Below, in pieces: positions 16,258 through 24,679 of a stretch of DNA of 37,816 nucleotides. The position numbers and the translations under genes are program-made. Numbering within the stretch: position 1 is the stretch's first letter; the number at the start of each line of letters is the position of its first letter. The stretch comes from Planctomycetaceae bacterium UBA2671. GTDB lineage: Bacteria > Planctomycetota > Planctomycetia > Planctomycetales > Planctomycetaceae. The notes under the pieces were generated by a model. The model was not told the DNA's origin. It did not search any database and saw only the letters and a list, made by a program, of their open reading frames with translations. The stretch spans positions 92,656 through 130,471 of the forward strand of contig DEML01000116.1 of NCBI GenBank assembly GCA_002359185.1, given 5' to 3'.

Positions 16258-17090
16258 ACCTGCTCGTAATATCGCATGCCTGGACGAGGAAACGAATGAC
16301 GACTGACCGGTTCGAATCGATCCTGTTCATGAAAGTAGATGTAGTGGGTAATCTGAATCATCCGCGAGTCCACTCGCAGTAAATTCAATGAGTTCTTTTC
16401 TTTTTCACGGCCACGTCCGCGGTAAGATGTCGTGGTACCGCTTTGCACGATGATGATTCCTCGATCACGGTTTCGACCGGCGTAGAGGTCAAGCGTATTA
16501 CCAATATAAGCTCGATGCAGGTGTCCCCCCATGATCATATCAACTTTGAGATCGACAAATATGTCAATCGCCCTTTTGGCTTTCGGCATCGTCGAATCCC
16601 GTTCGTAATCGGGAGCGGGGGCGAAGTGGTGATGAGCGACGACAATTTTCAAGGTCTCCTCCGGAAGATCGATGAAGACCTGCTTGCAGAATTCCAATTG
16701 CTCGGGAAAAATACGCCCGTTGGAGATGGACGATTTTGGAGCTGTGGAATTCAAGGCAACAATCGTTGCTCCTTCCAACTCAACAACGTAGTCAAGACGG
16801 TCTTCGATAATTTCACAATAATTCCTGAGAGGATCTTTCAGCCGTTCCATGATACGGTAAAGCGGCACATCATGATTCCCGGGAACCACAATTTTAGGCA
16901 CGTCGGGTAGCCGATCCAGAAACTCTTTCGCCTCAATGAACTGTTTCCGCGTGGCGCGCTGAGTAAAGTCACCGCTGACGACAATGCTGTCAAGTTGCAG
17001 TTCTGCCGCCAGTCGCTGAACAGCTTCGCCGACTCTTGGTAAATACGGGGGACCAAAATGAAGGTCAGAGCAATGCAGAATGTGAAGCAT
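16254..17090 (-). CDS. Calcineurin-like metallophosphoesterase
   Basis: This 278-residue protein has the dinuclear metal motifs of calcineurin-type phosphoesterases: CSDLHFG (D9, H11), GDFTQRA (D41), GNHD (N72, H73), AHHHFAP and GGHLHRA. The order and spacing match the 3',5'-cyclic-AMP phosphodiesterase/UDP-2,3-diacylglucosamine hydrolase-like group. There is no signal peptide, so it is cytoplasmic. Likely substrates are a cyclic nucleotide, a nucleotide-lipid or another phosphodiester. The coupled membrane protein of the TVP38 family hints at lipid phosphate chemistry, but the substrate cannot be derived. Confidence 0.9.
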   Translation of the reverse strand: MLHILHCSDLHFGPPYLPRVGEAVQRLAAELQLDSIVVSGDFTQRATRKQFIEAKEFLDRLPDVPKIVVPGNHDVPLYRIMERLKDPLRNYCEIIEDRLDYVVELEGATIVALNSTAPKSSISNGRIFPEQLEFCKQVFIDLPEETLKIVVAHHHFAPAPDYERDSTMPKAKRAIDIFVDLKVDMIMGGHLHRAYIGNTLDLYAGRNRDRGIIIVQSGTTTSYRGRGREKEKNSLNLLRVDSRMIQITHYIYFHEQDRFEPVSRHSFPRPGMRYYEQV

Positions 17091-17508
17091 GAGGAAATTT
17101 TCGATCTGCGGAATCGTTTAAGGAACGAACCTGGAAATTAATACATACAGCAAAACGAATGAACTCGAACGAGTCTAAAGATTGTCAATGTTTCAGTAAA
17201 AACAGAGCCTTCACGTCGGGTGTCATAACCATAAACAAGAAATTCCCTGCAAATACCAGTGGCAATTGATTCGAATGACCAGAATAAATTTCTCCTCAAT
17301 ATGCGACAAGCGGCTGTAATTCTATTCTCTTCGATTTCGAATACAGGACGCAGGCGTAAATCGGTGGAAACTTTCTACTGCAGAAGCACAGCCTGAAATA
17401 GTTCAAAAACACAAACCTGATTACTCGCAATGCTCATCAAAAAAGGACACCCTGAATTGAATCGGGGCGCCCTTTTTCTGTGTACTGAAATATCAGCATA
17501 GCCGATCT
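17091..17508. other. Intergenic spacer with terminator
   Basis: The right part of this 418-base gap holds the terminator of the secreted cysteine-rich protein gene (17439-17478). The remainder should contain the promoter of the metallophosphoesterase operon, which reads leftwards from 17090; I could not assign -35/-10 boxes with confidence. No gene or repeat was found. Confidence 0.5.
17439..17478 (-). terminator. Intrinsic terminator after the cysteine-rich secreted protein gene
   Basis: AAAAAGGACACCC (17440-17452) pairs with GGGCGCCCTTTTT (17465-17477) with two mismatches around a 12-base loop. Read on the minus strand, the stem is followed by a run of six T. It lies 30 bases beyond the stop codon at 17509. 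Because the outer stem is A5/T5, it could work in both directions. Confidence 0.7.
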
Positions 17509-17943
17509 CTACTCCGTGACTTTGAATCCTTTTTCAAAAGCCTTGTCATTGAATAGCATCACCACTTTGTCATCAGCTTCGTTAGCCGCTTTCAGGCAGT
17601 TGCCACAGCAGAAATTCACCTCCACGCCGTTCACCGTGACCGCTTTGTCTTCCCTGTCTGGACGTCCGGTAATCGGACATTTGACCTGTTTCGCTTGATC
17701 GGTTTGCACAAGTTGATGATTGGCCTTGGCAGCATATTTTTTTGTGTCCATCTCAAATGCCTTCGGGCATTTCGGGCAACAGAAATAAACTTCGGCTCCC
17801 TTATAGGATACCGAGTGGTCTTTGGAGATGGCTTTTCCAGAAACTGGACATTGCGGCTCAGCCTTTTTCTCTTCGGCTGCACTGATGGTCAACGTCATCA
17901 GTGATAGCAGACAAATTCCTAAAGTAGTCAATAGATTTTTCAT
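17509..17943 (-). CDS. Secreted protein with two cysteine-rich YHS/TRASH-like modules
   Basis: The 144-residue precursor has a signal peptide (MKNLLTTLGICLLSLMTLTISAAEE). Two similar modules follow: CPVSGKAISKDHSVSYKGAE with FCCPKCPKAF (about 31-64), and CPITGRPDREDKAVTVNGVE with FCCGNCLKAA (about 89-125). Each has the pattern C-P-x-x-G ... V-x-F-C-C-x-x-C, resembling YHS/TRASH metal-binding folds. I infer a periplasmic metal-binding or metal-sensing protein, perhaps for copper, zinc or iron; nothing more precise can be said. The start is supported by the ribosome site GGAAGGA. It has its own terminator and is divergent from acetate kinase, so it is a single-gene unit. Confidence 0.8.
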   Translation of the reverse strand: MKNLLTTLGICLLSLMTLTISAAEEKKAEPQCPVSGKAISKDHSVSYKGAEVYFCCPKCPKAFEMDTKKYAAKANHQLVQTDQAKQVKCPITGRPDREDKAVTVNGVEVNFCCGNCLKAANEADDKVVMLFNDKAFEKGFKVTE

Positions 17944-18259
17944 CGAGTCCGATCCTTCCAGTTAGGGTGAATAATAAGTCTTAGTCGTTACTTACTTGTC
18001 TTTATGATAATTCCATATTCAGCGAGTTCAAGTGGCATTTCTTAGATGGAACTTGAATTCATCACTCACAAAGTCGCACAGATACCGGTCGCAAACGAAT
18101 TCACATTATTGTGGATAATCATGCTGAGCATTCCAGCAAGTTTGACTGAATTCATTATATTTTGATGAACACGTCTTCAAACAACAGAAATTTCGCCCAT
18201 CATAAAGGAGTGCGGAATGCTGATGTTTCACCAGAAGGGGAGTATTGTAGAAGCTCATT
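17944..18259. other. Divergent intergenic region
   Basis: The 316 bases separate the leftward cysteine-rich protein gene from rightward ackA, so they must hold two divergent promoters. The sequence is A+T-rich. I could not choose unambiguous promoter boxes, and saw no repeat or small gene. The ribosome site of ackA is not obvious; AGGGGAG lies about 19 bases before the ATG. Confidence 0.4.
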
Positions 18260-19369
18260 ATGAATGTGTTATCGATCAATCCTGGAAGTTATACAGTCAA
18301 GTCCAAACTGATTCGTTCAGAAGATGAGCAGATCCTGAAGGAAGATTACCGGTACGGAGTAAAAGGAGAGCAGGTTGTGGATGCTGTTCGAGATCTGCTC
18401 GCCCAGGAATGGGAATATTCGATCGATCGTATTGGTATCCGGGTGGTTCAGGGGGGACAACACCATCGGAATCCGGAAGTTGTCTCCGCGAACCTGCTGG
18501 CTGATTTACGAGATTTAATTCCTTTGGATCCCGAACATCTGCCGACAGCTCTGGCGGTTATTGAAACGATTCAGGAAATAAAACCAGAAACTCCTCTGAT
18601 TGCAATTTTCGATACGCAGTTTCATCAAACACTTCCCGATGCCGCTGCCATTTATGCGATCGGAGTCGATGAACCGGAACGCTATCGCCGGCTGGGGTTT
18701 CATGGCCTGGCATATCAATATGTGAGCAAAGAGTACTTTCGCGTCACGCAGCGGCTGGTTCCGGGCAGTCGATTGATTGCATTGCACCTGGGAGGCGGAG
18801 CCAGTGCCTGTGCTATTTACGAAGGAAAGAGTATCGACACCACCATGGGGCTGACTCCTCTGGAAGGTCTGGTCATGTCGACTCGCTCGGGTGATGTCGA
18901 TCCGGGACTTGTGCTGCAGCTGATTCGCGAAGGTCGATCTTGTGATGAAGTTTCCGCTCTGTTGAATCAGAAAAGTGGTTTGCTGGGACTGGCGGGATTC
19001 AGTGCCGACATTAATGATCTGGAACCAGCTGCGGACTCTGGAAACGAAAAAGCCAAACTGGCCCTGCAGGTTTATCATCACCGTTGTCGTCGCTATCTAG
19101 GAGCGATGCTGGCTGTTTTAGGAGGCTGCGATGCGGTGCTGCTTTCCGGAGGACTGGTTAAAGATTCCGCGACCTTCCGGGCAAAACTCTTCCAGGGACT
19201 GGAAGGGCTCGGGTTTCAGTTGGATGCTGAACGAAATCAGCAGACCTCTTCCAAAGAGGCGACCCGAATATCGACTGAACAATCGGCTGTCGAAATCTGG
19301 ATGATGCCCGCTGAGGAAGAGCTGGAAATGGCCCGTGAGGTTTCTGCAATGACTCTAGCGAGCGAGTGA
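18260..19369 (+). CDS. ackA: Acetate kinase
   Basis: The 369-residue enzyme turns acetyl phosphate and ADP into acetate and ATP. Family signatures are present: SINPGSYTVKSKL at the N-terminus (usual form NxGSSSxK), AIFDTQFHQTLP, YRRLGFHGLAYQYVS, and HLGGGASACAIYEGKSIDTT followed by MGLTPLEGLVMSTRSGDVDP. The length is about 30 residues below the common 400, through shorter loops rather than a truncated end. Phosphoketolase is encoded 140 bases downstream; its product acetyl phosphate is the substrate here. A 12-bp-stem hairpin lies between the two genes. Confidence 0.95.
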   Translation: MNVLSINPGSYTVKSKLIRSEDEQILKEDYRYGVKGEQVVDAVRDLLAQEWEYSIDRIGIRVVQGGQHHRNPEVVSANLLADLRDLIPLDPEHLPTALAVIETIQEIKPETPLIAIFDTQFHQTLPDAAAIYAIGVDEPERYRRLGFHGLAYQYVSKEYFRVTQRLVPGSRLIALHLGGGASACAIYEGKSIDTTMGLTPLEGLVMSTRSGDVDPGLVLQLIREGRSCDEVSALLNQKSGLLGLAGFSADINDLEPAADSGNEKAKLALQVYHHRCRRYLGAMLAVLGGCDAVLLSGGLVKDSATFRAKLFQGLEGLGFQLDAERNQQTSSKEATRISTEQSAVEIWMMPAEEELEMAREVSAMTLASE

Positions 19370-19431
19370 GAACTGTTAAAAAAACGGAGACGAAAAGACC
19401 CTCTACTCGGGGTGAGGGGAAAATTAACATG

Positions 19432-19458
19432 TGTAGGTCAGGCACTGCCTGACCTACA
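19432..19458. repeat. REP-like palindrome between ackA and xfp
   Basis: TGTAGGTCAGGC and GCCTGACCTACA form a perfect 12-bp stem around the loop ACT. The core is the same as in the palindrome at 3512-3546. It lies 62 bases after the ackA stop and 51 before the xfp start. No T-run follows. It may protect the ackA transcript or simply be a mobile repeat. Confidence 0.75.
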
Positions 19459-19509
19459 TCTCTTGAGCAACTCATTTACAAACTCTCGATCAAGTCATGG
19501 AACATATCA

Positions 19510-21876
19510 ATGTCGAAGAAACCGCTCTCAGAAGATGAATTGACATTAATCAACCGCTACTGGCGTGCGTCTAATTATTTGTCTGTCGGGCAGATCTATC
19601 TGCTGGATAACCCATTGCTGCGGACGTCTCTGCAACATGACCACGTCAAGCCCCGGCTGCTCGGTCATTGGGGGACCTGTCCCGGATTGAATCTGCTGTA
19701 TACGCATTGCAATCGGGTGATCAGGCGAGACGATCTGGACATGATTTTTATCACTGGCCCCGGTCATGGGGGGCCGGCACTGGTCGCTCAAACTTATCTG
19801 GAAGGGACCTATTCGGAATTTTATCCGGAAATCACTCAGGATGTTGACGGGCTGCAAAAGCTATTCAAGCAGTTCAGCTTTCCCGGTGGGATCCCCAGCC
19901 ATGTGGCACCGGAAATACCGGGGTCTATTCATGAAGGAGGAGAACTGGGGTACTCACTCTCACACGCTTTTGGAGCAGCTTTCGATAATCCTGATTTAAT
20001 TGTGACATGCGTGGTCGGAGACGGGGAAGCCGAAACCGGTGCACTGGCAACAGGCTGGCATGGAAATAAGTTTCTCAACCCTGCTCGCGATGGTTGCGTG
20101 TTACCCGTGCTGCATCTGAACGGATATAAGATCGCCAGCCCCTGCTTTCTGGCCCGCATCCCTCAACGGGAGTTGACCTTACTGCTGCAGGGATATGGAT
20201 ACCGCCCCTATTTTGTCGAGGGTGACGATCCGCTGGACGTCCATCAGCAGATGGCGGCGACTCTCGATCAGGTACTCCTGGAAATCAAAGAGATTCAATA
20301 TCAGGCTCGTACAGACGGCATGCAAAAGCGACCCGAATGGCCGATGATTGTTATGCGAACACCCAAAGGGTGGACTTGTCCAGAGAAAATCGATGGCCAG
20401 AAATATGAAGGGTTCTGGAGAAGTCATCAAGTACCGCTCAAGAAGATCGATACGGACGACCATTTGCACATTCTGGAACATTGGATGAAAAGTTATCGTC
20501 CTGAAGAACTGTTTGATCAGAATGGAAGACTGCAGGAAGAGTTGGCGAATCTGGCTCCGGTCGGAAGTCGACGGATGGGAGCCAACCCTCAAGCCAATGG
20601 GGGATTACTATTGGAAGATTTGCGGCTGCCTGATTTTCGGGATTATCAAATTGAAGTGCCGGAGCCAGGTCAGGTTGAAGACGAAGCGACCCGGAGACAG
20701 GGAACGTTTCTGCGGGATGTCATGCAACTCAATCAATCTCAGAAGAACTTTCGTGTATTCAGTCCCGATGAAAATAACTCGAACCGCTGGAATGCGATTC
20801 TTGAGGAAACCGATCGATGTTTCATGGCAGAGATCGAACCCTATGATACGAATCTCTCACATGAGGGAAGACTACTGGAAACACTCAGCGAACATCAGTG
20901 TCAGGGGTGGCTGGAAGGTTATTTGCTCACGGGGCGGCATGGTTTTTTCAGCTGTTACGAAGCGTTTATTCACATTATCGATTCGATGTTCAACCAACAT
21001 GCCAAGTGGATAAAAGTCAGCAAGGAAATTCCCTGGCGAAAGCCGATCGCCTCATTGAATTATTTGCTCTCTTCCCACGTGTGGCGGCAGGATCATAACG
21101 GGTTCAGTCATCAGGACCCAGGATTTCTGGATCATGTGGCGAATAAGAAAGCCGAAATCATTCGCATCTATCTTCCGCCCGATGCGAACTGCCTGCTCAG
21201 TGTGACCGATCACTGTTTGCGCAGTCGAGATTATGTAAACGTCATCGTCTGCGGAAAACAACCTTCTCCTCAATGGTTATCGATGGATGCAGCCATCAGG
21301 CATTGTCAACAGGGAATCGGGATCTGGGAATGGGCCAGCCAGCACAGTAGTGAAACTCCAGATGTCGTGATGGCCTGTTGCGGCGATGTGCCGACTCAGG
21401 AGACACTGGCCGCAGTCGATTTCCTTCGTCAGCATTTGCCGGAATTAAAGATTCGTGTCGTCAATGTCATCGATCTGATGAAACTGCAACCCCCGAACCG
21501 ACATCCTCACGGCTTGAGTGATCAGGAATTCGATAGGATTTTCACATCCGACCGACCGATCATCTTTGCTTATCACGGCTATCCTTCACTGATTCACGAA
21601 TTCACTTACAAACGCAATGGCCATGTGAATTTTCACGTCCACGGTTACAACGAAGAAGGCACAACCACGACTCCCTTCGACATGGTTGTCCGCAATGAAC
21701 TTGATCGTTTTCATCTGGTTTTAAATGCTCTCCATCGCTTAACAGCTCCCACTTCTCAAACAGAGGACATCAAACGGATCATCAATAAAAAGTTCGAGGA
21801 ACATCAGGCACACATTGAGAAATACGGAGATGATTTGCCAGAAATTAAAAACTGGAAATGGCATCAGGCAGACTGA
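19510..21876 (+). CDS. xfp: Xylulose-5-phosphate/fructose-6-phosphate phosphoketolase
   Basis: The 788-residue thiamine diphosphate enzyme splits xylulose 5-phosphate (or fructose 6-phosphate) with phosphate into acetyl phosphate and glyceraldehyde 3-phosphate (or erythrose 4-phosphate). Length is typical for the family. Landmarks: GHWGTCPGLNLLYTHCNR, TGPGHGGPALVAQTYLEGTY, SLSHAFGAAFDNP, the cofactor motif GDGEAETGALATGWHGNKFL, and YHGYPSLIHEFTYKRNGHVN near the C-terminus. With AckA upstream it forms a short route from sugar phosphate to acetate with one ATP. The gene probably shares a transcript with ackA, though a repeat hairpin lies between them. Confidence 0.97.
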   Translation: MSKKPLSEDELTLINRYWRASNYLSVGQIYLLDNPLLRTSLQHDHVKPRLLGHWGTCPGLNLLYTHCNRVIRRDDLDMIFITGPGHGGPALVAQTYLEGTYSEFYPEITQDVDGLQKLFKQFSFPGGIPSHVAPEIPGSIHEGGELGYSLSHAFGAAFDNPDLIVTCVVGDGEAETGALATGWHGNKFLNPARDGCVLPVLHLNGYKIASPCFLARIPQRELTLLLQGYGYRPYFVEGDDPLDVHQQMAATLDQVLLEIKEIQYQARTDGMQKRPEWPMIVMRTPKGWTCPEKIDGQKYEGFWRSHQVPLKKIDTDDHLHILEHWMKSYRPEELFDQNGRLQEELANLAPVGSRRMGANPQANGGLLLEDLRLPDFRDYQIEVPEPGQVEDEATRRQGTFLRDVMQLNQSQKNFRVFSPDENNSNRWNAILEETDRCFMAEIEPYDTNLSHEGRLLETLSEHQCQGWLEGYLLTGRHGFFSCYEAFIHIIDSMFNQHAKWIKVSKEIPWRKPIASLNYLLSSHVWRQDHNGFSHQDPGFLDHVANKKAEIIRIYLPPDANCLLSVTDHCLRSRDYVNVIVCGKQPSPQWLSMDAAIRHCQQGIGIWEWASQHSSETPDVVMACCGDVPTQETLAAVDFLRQHLPELKIRVVNVIDLMKLQPPNRHPHGLSDQEFDRIFTSDRPIIFAYHGYPSLIHEFTYKRNGHVNFHVHGYNEEGTTTTPFDMVVRNELDRFHLVLNALHRLTAPTSQTEDIKRIINKKFEEHQAHIEKYGDDLPEIKNWKWHQAD

Positions 21877-22288
21877 GGAATCAAGTCGACATGAAAATCT
21901 AGATCCCATTATGGTTCAGATATAGATTCAGTTGGCGAGATGGTCTGCAAAGGAATTACGGTTGCAATTTTCCTCTTCTTCAAATGGATTAATCGATTAA
22001 AGTAAACGGATGATGCGGAGGATTTCGCTCTACATGTTCTTACATCAGGATTACGAATTCACTGACGACGAAGTTGATCCACTAGCTGTATCCGCTCCTT
22101 GATAAAATCAATTTCCTGGGTGGGATCAATACTTGTCCTGATACATCCCGCTGTCATGAAATTGAATCTTGAACGGAATACAAATCAATACTGCACCGAT
22201 CTTCCTGAGCAAACCGATCGATTCGTAGCAGATGTTCGACTTGGTCAGAAGCCTGGACGCGAAATTACACTCCAACCAGTACAAGACA
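21877..22288. other. Intergenic region after xfp
   Basis: The 412 bases mark the left border of the section that appears richer in G+C. It contains a 12-bp palindrome TTAATCGATTAA (21989-22000) and a 32-codon minus-strand frame at 22059-22157 (MTAGCIRTSIDPTQEIDFIK and on) that I do not recognise and that may be chance or a gene relic. No terminator with a T-run was seen after xfp, and no repeat of the other families. Confidence 0.4.
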
Positions 22289-23596
22289 ATGTCACAAAAC
22301 AATCAAAACGAAATAACGGATGCATCAACATCCAGCCAGTGCGAACAAGGCTACACACATGCGATCAATATGATGCACGAGTGCCTGACCGAGCATGGGT
22401 TTTTGGCCACTCCGACGGAACAGGACAACTACCGTCGTATATGGGGCCGAGACAGTGCGATCATTGGCCTGGCGGCTGTACTCAGTGAGCACAGCGACTT
22501 GATCGAGGGTAGCCGCCGAAGTCTGGAAACGCTTGCCAGGTACCAGGGGCCGCACGGAGAGATTCCCAGTAACGTCGATCCGACGACCGATCGCGTGAGT
22601 TACGGCGGCACGACAGGCCGGGTCGATGCCGATTTGTGGTTCGTGATCGGCTGCGGTGCATACTGGCGAGCGACCGGCGACGATGAATTCCTGAAATCCA
22701 TGATTGAACCGCTGGAGAAAGTCCGTTTTTTGCTCGGCTGTTGGGAATTCAACACACGCGGTCTGCTGTACATTCCGCCGACTGGCGACTGGGCCGACGA
22801 ATACCTGCAAAGTGGCTACGTGCTTTACGACCAACTGCTCTACCTGCAGGCTCAACGTGAACTTTGCGCAATCCATCGCCAGCTTCATCAAACCTCCGAC
22901 CACGATCTGGAAGACCGGGTTGCCCGACTAAAGCATCTGATCAGTGACAATTACTGGTTCAACCATGACAATGAACTGCCGGACGATCTGTACCACGAGG
23001 TGTTGTACGAAAATGGTCGCAAAGCCGCCCCGCAGCGTGGCGGGGCATACTGGATGCCATTCTTCTCGCCGTTTGGCTACGGCTATCGATTCGACGCGAT
23101 GGCTAATGCGATGGTGATGTTGCTGGAAGTTGCCAATGAGCAACAGTGTGCAGCAGTCGATGACTACATCGCAGAGAAAATCGTTCAAAAAGACGTTATG
23201 CTTCTCCCCGCGTTTGATCCGGTGATCACGCCCAGGGACGAACAGTGGGATGATCTGCAAACGATGTTCTCGCACACCTTCAAGAACGGACCCTTCGAAT
23301 ATCACAACGGCGGTTTGTGGCCGATGGTCACAGGATTCTACGCCGCGAGTCTGGCAAAACGTGGCAAGTTCGAGCTTGCTAAGAAATACCGTGACGGCAT
23401 TCACGCGGCGAATCGAATGCGCAGCCAGGATCGCGACTGGAGCTTCCCCGAATACTTGCATGGTCAAGACCACACGCCGGGCGGCACCAGTCCCATGGGC
23501 TGGAGTGCCGCTGCCGCAGTGATCGCAACTAAGACCATCGAAGGCAAGCAACTGTTTTGCGTATCGCGTGTGACAAGAAACCAGAATGAAGCATGA
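22289..23596 (+). CDS. Glycosidase with (alpha/alpha)6-barrel, amylo-alpha-1,6-glucosidase/GH100-like
   Basis: From the ATG at 22289 the protein has 435 residues, without a signal peptide. It resembles six-hairpin glycosidases of the glycogen-debranching C-terminal/invertase type: YRRIWGRDSAIIGLAAVLSE near the start, GEIPSNVDP, RVDADLWFVIG, PPTGDWADEYLQSGYVLYDQ with plausible catalytic acids in DWADE, GGLWPMVTGFYAASLAKRG, and the usual final block MGWSAAAAVIATKTIEGKQL. It probably acts on an alpha-glucan or a small glucoside in the cytoplasm. The upstream frame to 22232 reads poorly, so MSQNNQ is preferred. A PEP synthase relic follows after about 100 bases. Exact GH family is uncertain. Confidence 0.78.
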   Translation: MSQNNQNEITDASTSSQCEQGYTHAINMMHECLTEHGFLATPTEQDNYRRIWGRDSAIIGLAAVLSEHSDLIEGSRRSLETLARYQGPHGEIPSNVDPTTDRVSYGGTTGRVDADLWFVIGCGAYWRATGDDEFLKSMIEPLEKVRFLLGCWEFNTRGLLYIPPTGDWADEYLQSGYVLYDQLLYLQAQRELCAIHRQLHQTSDHDLEDRVARLKHLISDNYWFNHDNELPDDLYHEVLYENGRKAAPQRGGAYWMPFFSPFGYGYRFDAMANAMVMLLEVANEQQCAAVDDYIAEKIVQKDVMLLPAFDPVITPRDEQWDDLQTMFSHTFKNGPFEYHNGGLWPMVTGFYAASLAKRGKFELAKKYRDGIHAANRMRSQDRDWSFPEYLHGQDHTPGGTSPMGWSAAAAVIATKTIEGKQLFCVSRVTRNQNEA

Positions 23597-23699
23597 TCCC
23601 AATGCCTCAATATCACCAACAAGACTTGACGGAGGGAAAAGCAGCCAGCCGTGATAGCGAACTTGCAGACCTGAGCGACAGGCGATTGCAGTGGGCAGT

Positions 23700-24549
23700 C
23701 AGGGGATTGGGCTGGCGCGGATGGAGTTCATTATTAACGGCGTGATCAAAAAATATCCACTCGCGTTGTCTCGTTTCGACGAATTGGAAGACAAGGAAGC
23801 TCGGCGCGAGATCGAGCGTCTCACATGCGGCAACGAAGACAAGACCGAATACTTTGTCGAACATCTGTCCCGAGGTATTGCGGCTATTACCGCGTCGCAG
23901 TATCCTGAATCTGATATCGTGAGGATGGATGACTTCAAAACTAACGAATACGCCGACCTGATTGGCGGTCAACAGTTTGAACCGGAAAAAGAAAATCCCA
24001 TGCTCGGCTTTCGCGGTGCGACTCGCTATTACAGCGACAATTACCGCGACGGTTTTGCACTGGAATGCAAATCCATCAAACGGACTCGTGAATAAATCGG
24101 TTTGGACAATTATTGTGATGATGATTCCCTTTGTCCGATCTGTTGAAGAGGCTGATCGTGTCCTCGAAATATTGGCCGAAAACGAACTTAAACGCGGCTA
24201 ACACGGATTACAGATTAATATGATGTGCGAGGTCCCCTCGAATATCTTCCTGGCCGAGCGCTTTGATGGATTCTCGATTGGTAGCAATAACCTGACACAG
24301 CTCATTATGGGAGTCGATCGCGATTCGGCAAAACTGAAGGATTTGTTTGATGAACGTAACGAAGCCGTCAAGACTGCGATTCGGGATGTCATTGAGCGAG
24401 CCCACGTGAAAGACACCAAGGTCGGCATTTGCGGACAAGCCCCCAGCGACTATCCGGAGTTCGCCGAGTTTCTTGTCGATTGCAGCATCGACTCGATCTC
24501 GCTCAACCCGGACAGCGTGATTGGAGTCATCAAGCGGTTAACGCAATAA
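23700..24549 (+). pseudogene. ppsA: Decayed 3' part of a phosphoenolpyruvate synthase gene
   Basis: Homology to the C-terminal PEP-utilising barrel of PpsA runs through two frames. Block one starts GIGLARMEFIINGVIKKYPL and includes VRMDDFKTNEYADLIGG, ENPMLGFRGATRYYSD and GFALECKSIKRTRE, then an in-frame TAA. GLDN follows in the same frame; the match then shifts frame to VMMIPFVRSVEEADRVLEIL, meets another TAA after ENELKRG (replacing what is normally a Glu/Asn-type codon), and continues in frame with HGLQINMMCEVPSN, FDGFSIGSNNLTQLIMGVDR, VGICGQAPSDYPEFAEFLVD and SISLNPDSV. The N-terminal nucleotide-binding and swivelling domains (roughly 550-600 residues) are absent. It is clearly non-functional as PpsA. 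Confidence 0.88.
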
Positions 24550-24550
24550 A

Positions 24551-24580
24551 CGACAACGCAGTAAACGACAACGCAGTCAG
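24551..24580. repeat. Short tandem repeat, 15-bp unit
   Basis: Two adjacent 15-bp units CGACAACGCAGTAAA and CGACAACGCAGTCAG directly follow the ppsA relic. The preceding bases (ending GTTAACGCAATAAA) look like a third, degenerate unit that contains the relic's stop codon. Confidence 0.6.
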
Positions 24581-24584
24581 TGAC

Positions 24585-24613
24585 AAAAGTCGCTACGCTC
24601 GCCAGAGCGTAGC
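24585..24613 (-). repeat. Hairpin repeat upstream of atpD, related to 28626-28650 and 29423-29447
   Basis: GCTACGCTC-GCCA-GAGCGTAGC (24592-24613) is a perfect 9-bp hairpin. Read on the minus strand the segment gives GCTCTGGCGAGCGTAGCGAC followed by TTTT, which matches the repeats found in plus orientation before atpF and atpA. A weaker partial copy (CACTCTGGCGACGGTAGC) lies near 24650. Confidence 0.65.
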
Positions 24614-24679
24614 AGCTCTGGAAGTTCACACCATTTACAATACGACCTCACTCTGGCGACGGTAGCTCCAATAGTAACA

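Noticed and set aside
22928..23602. Long minus-strand frame of 224 codons.
   Set aside because: It lies wholly opposite the glycosidase gene, whose conserved motifs prove the plus strand is coding.
24551..24613. Tandem repeat and hairpin considered as a CRISPR-like remnant.
   Set aside because: Units are adjacent without spacers, only two or three occur, and no cas gene is present.
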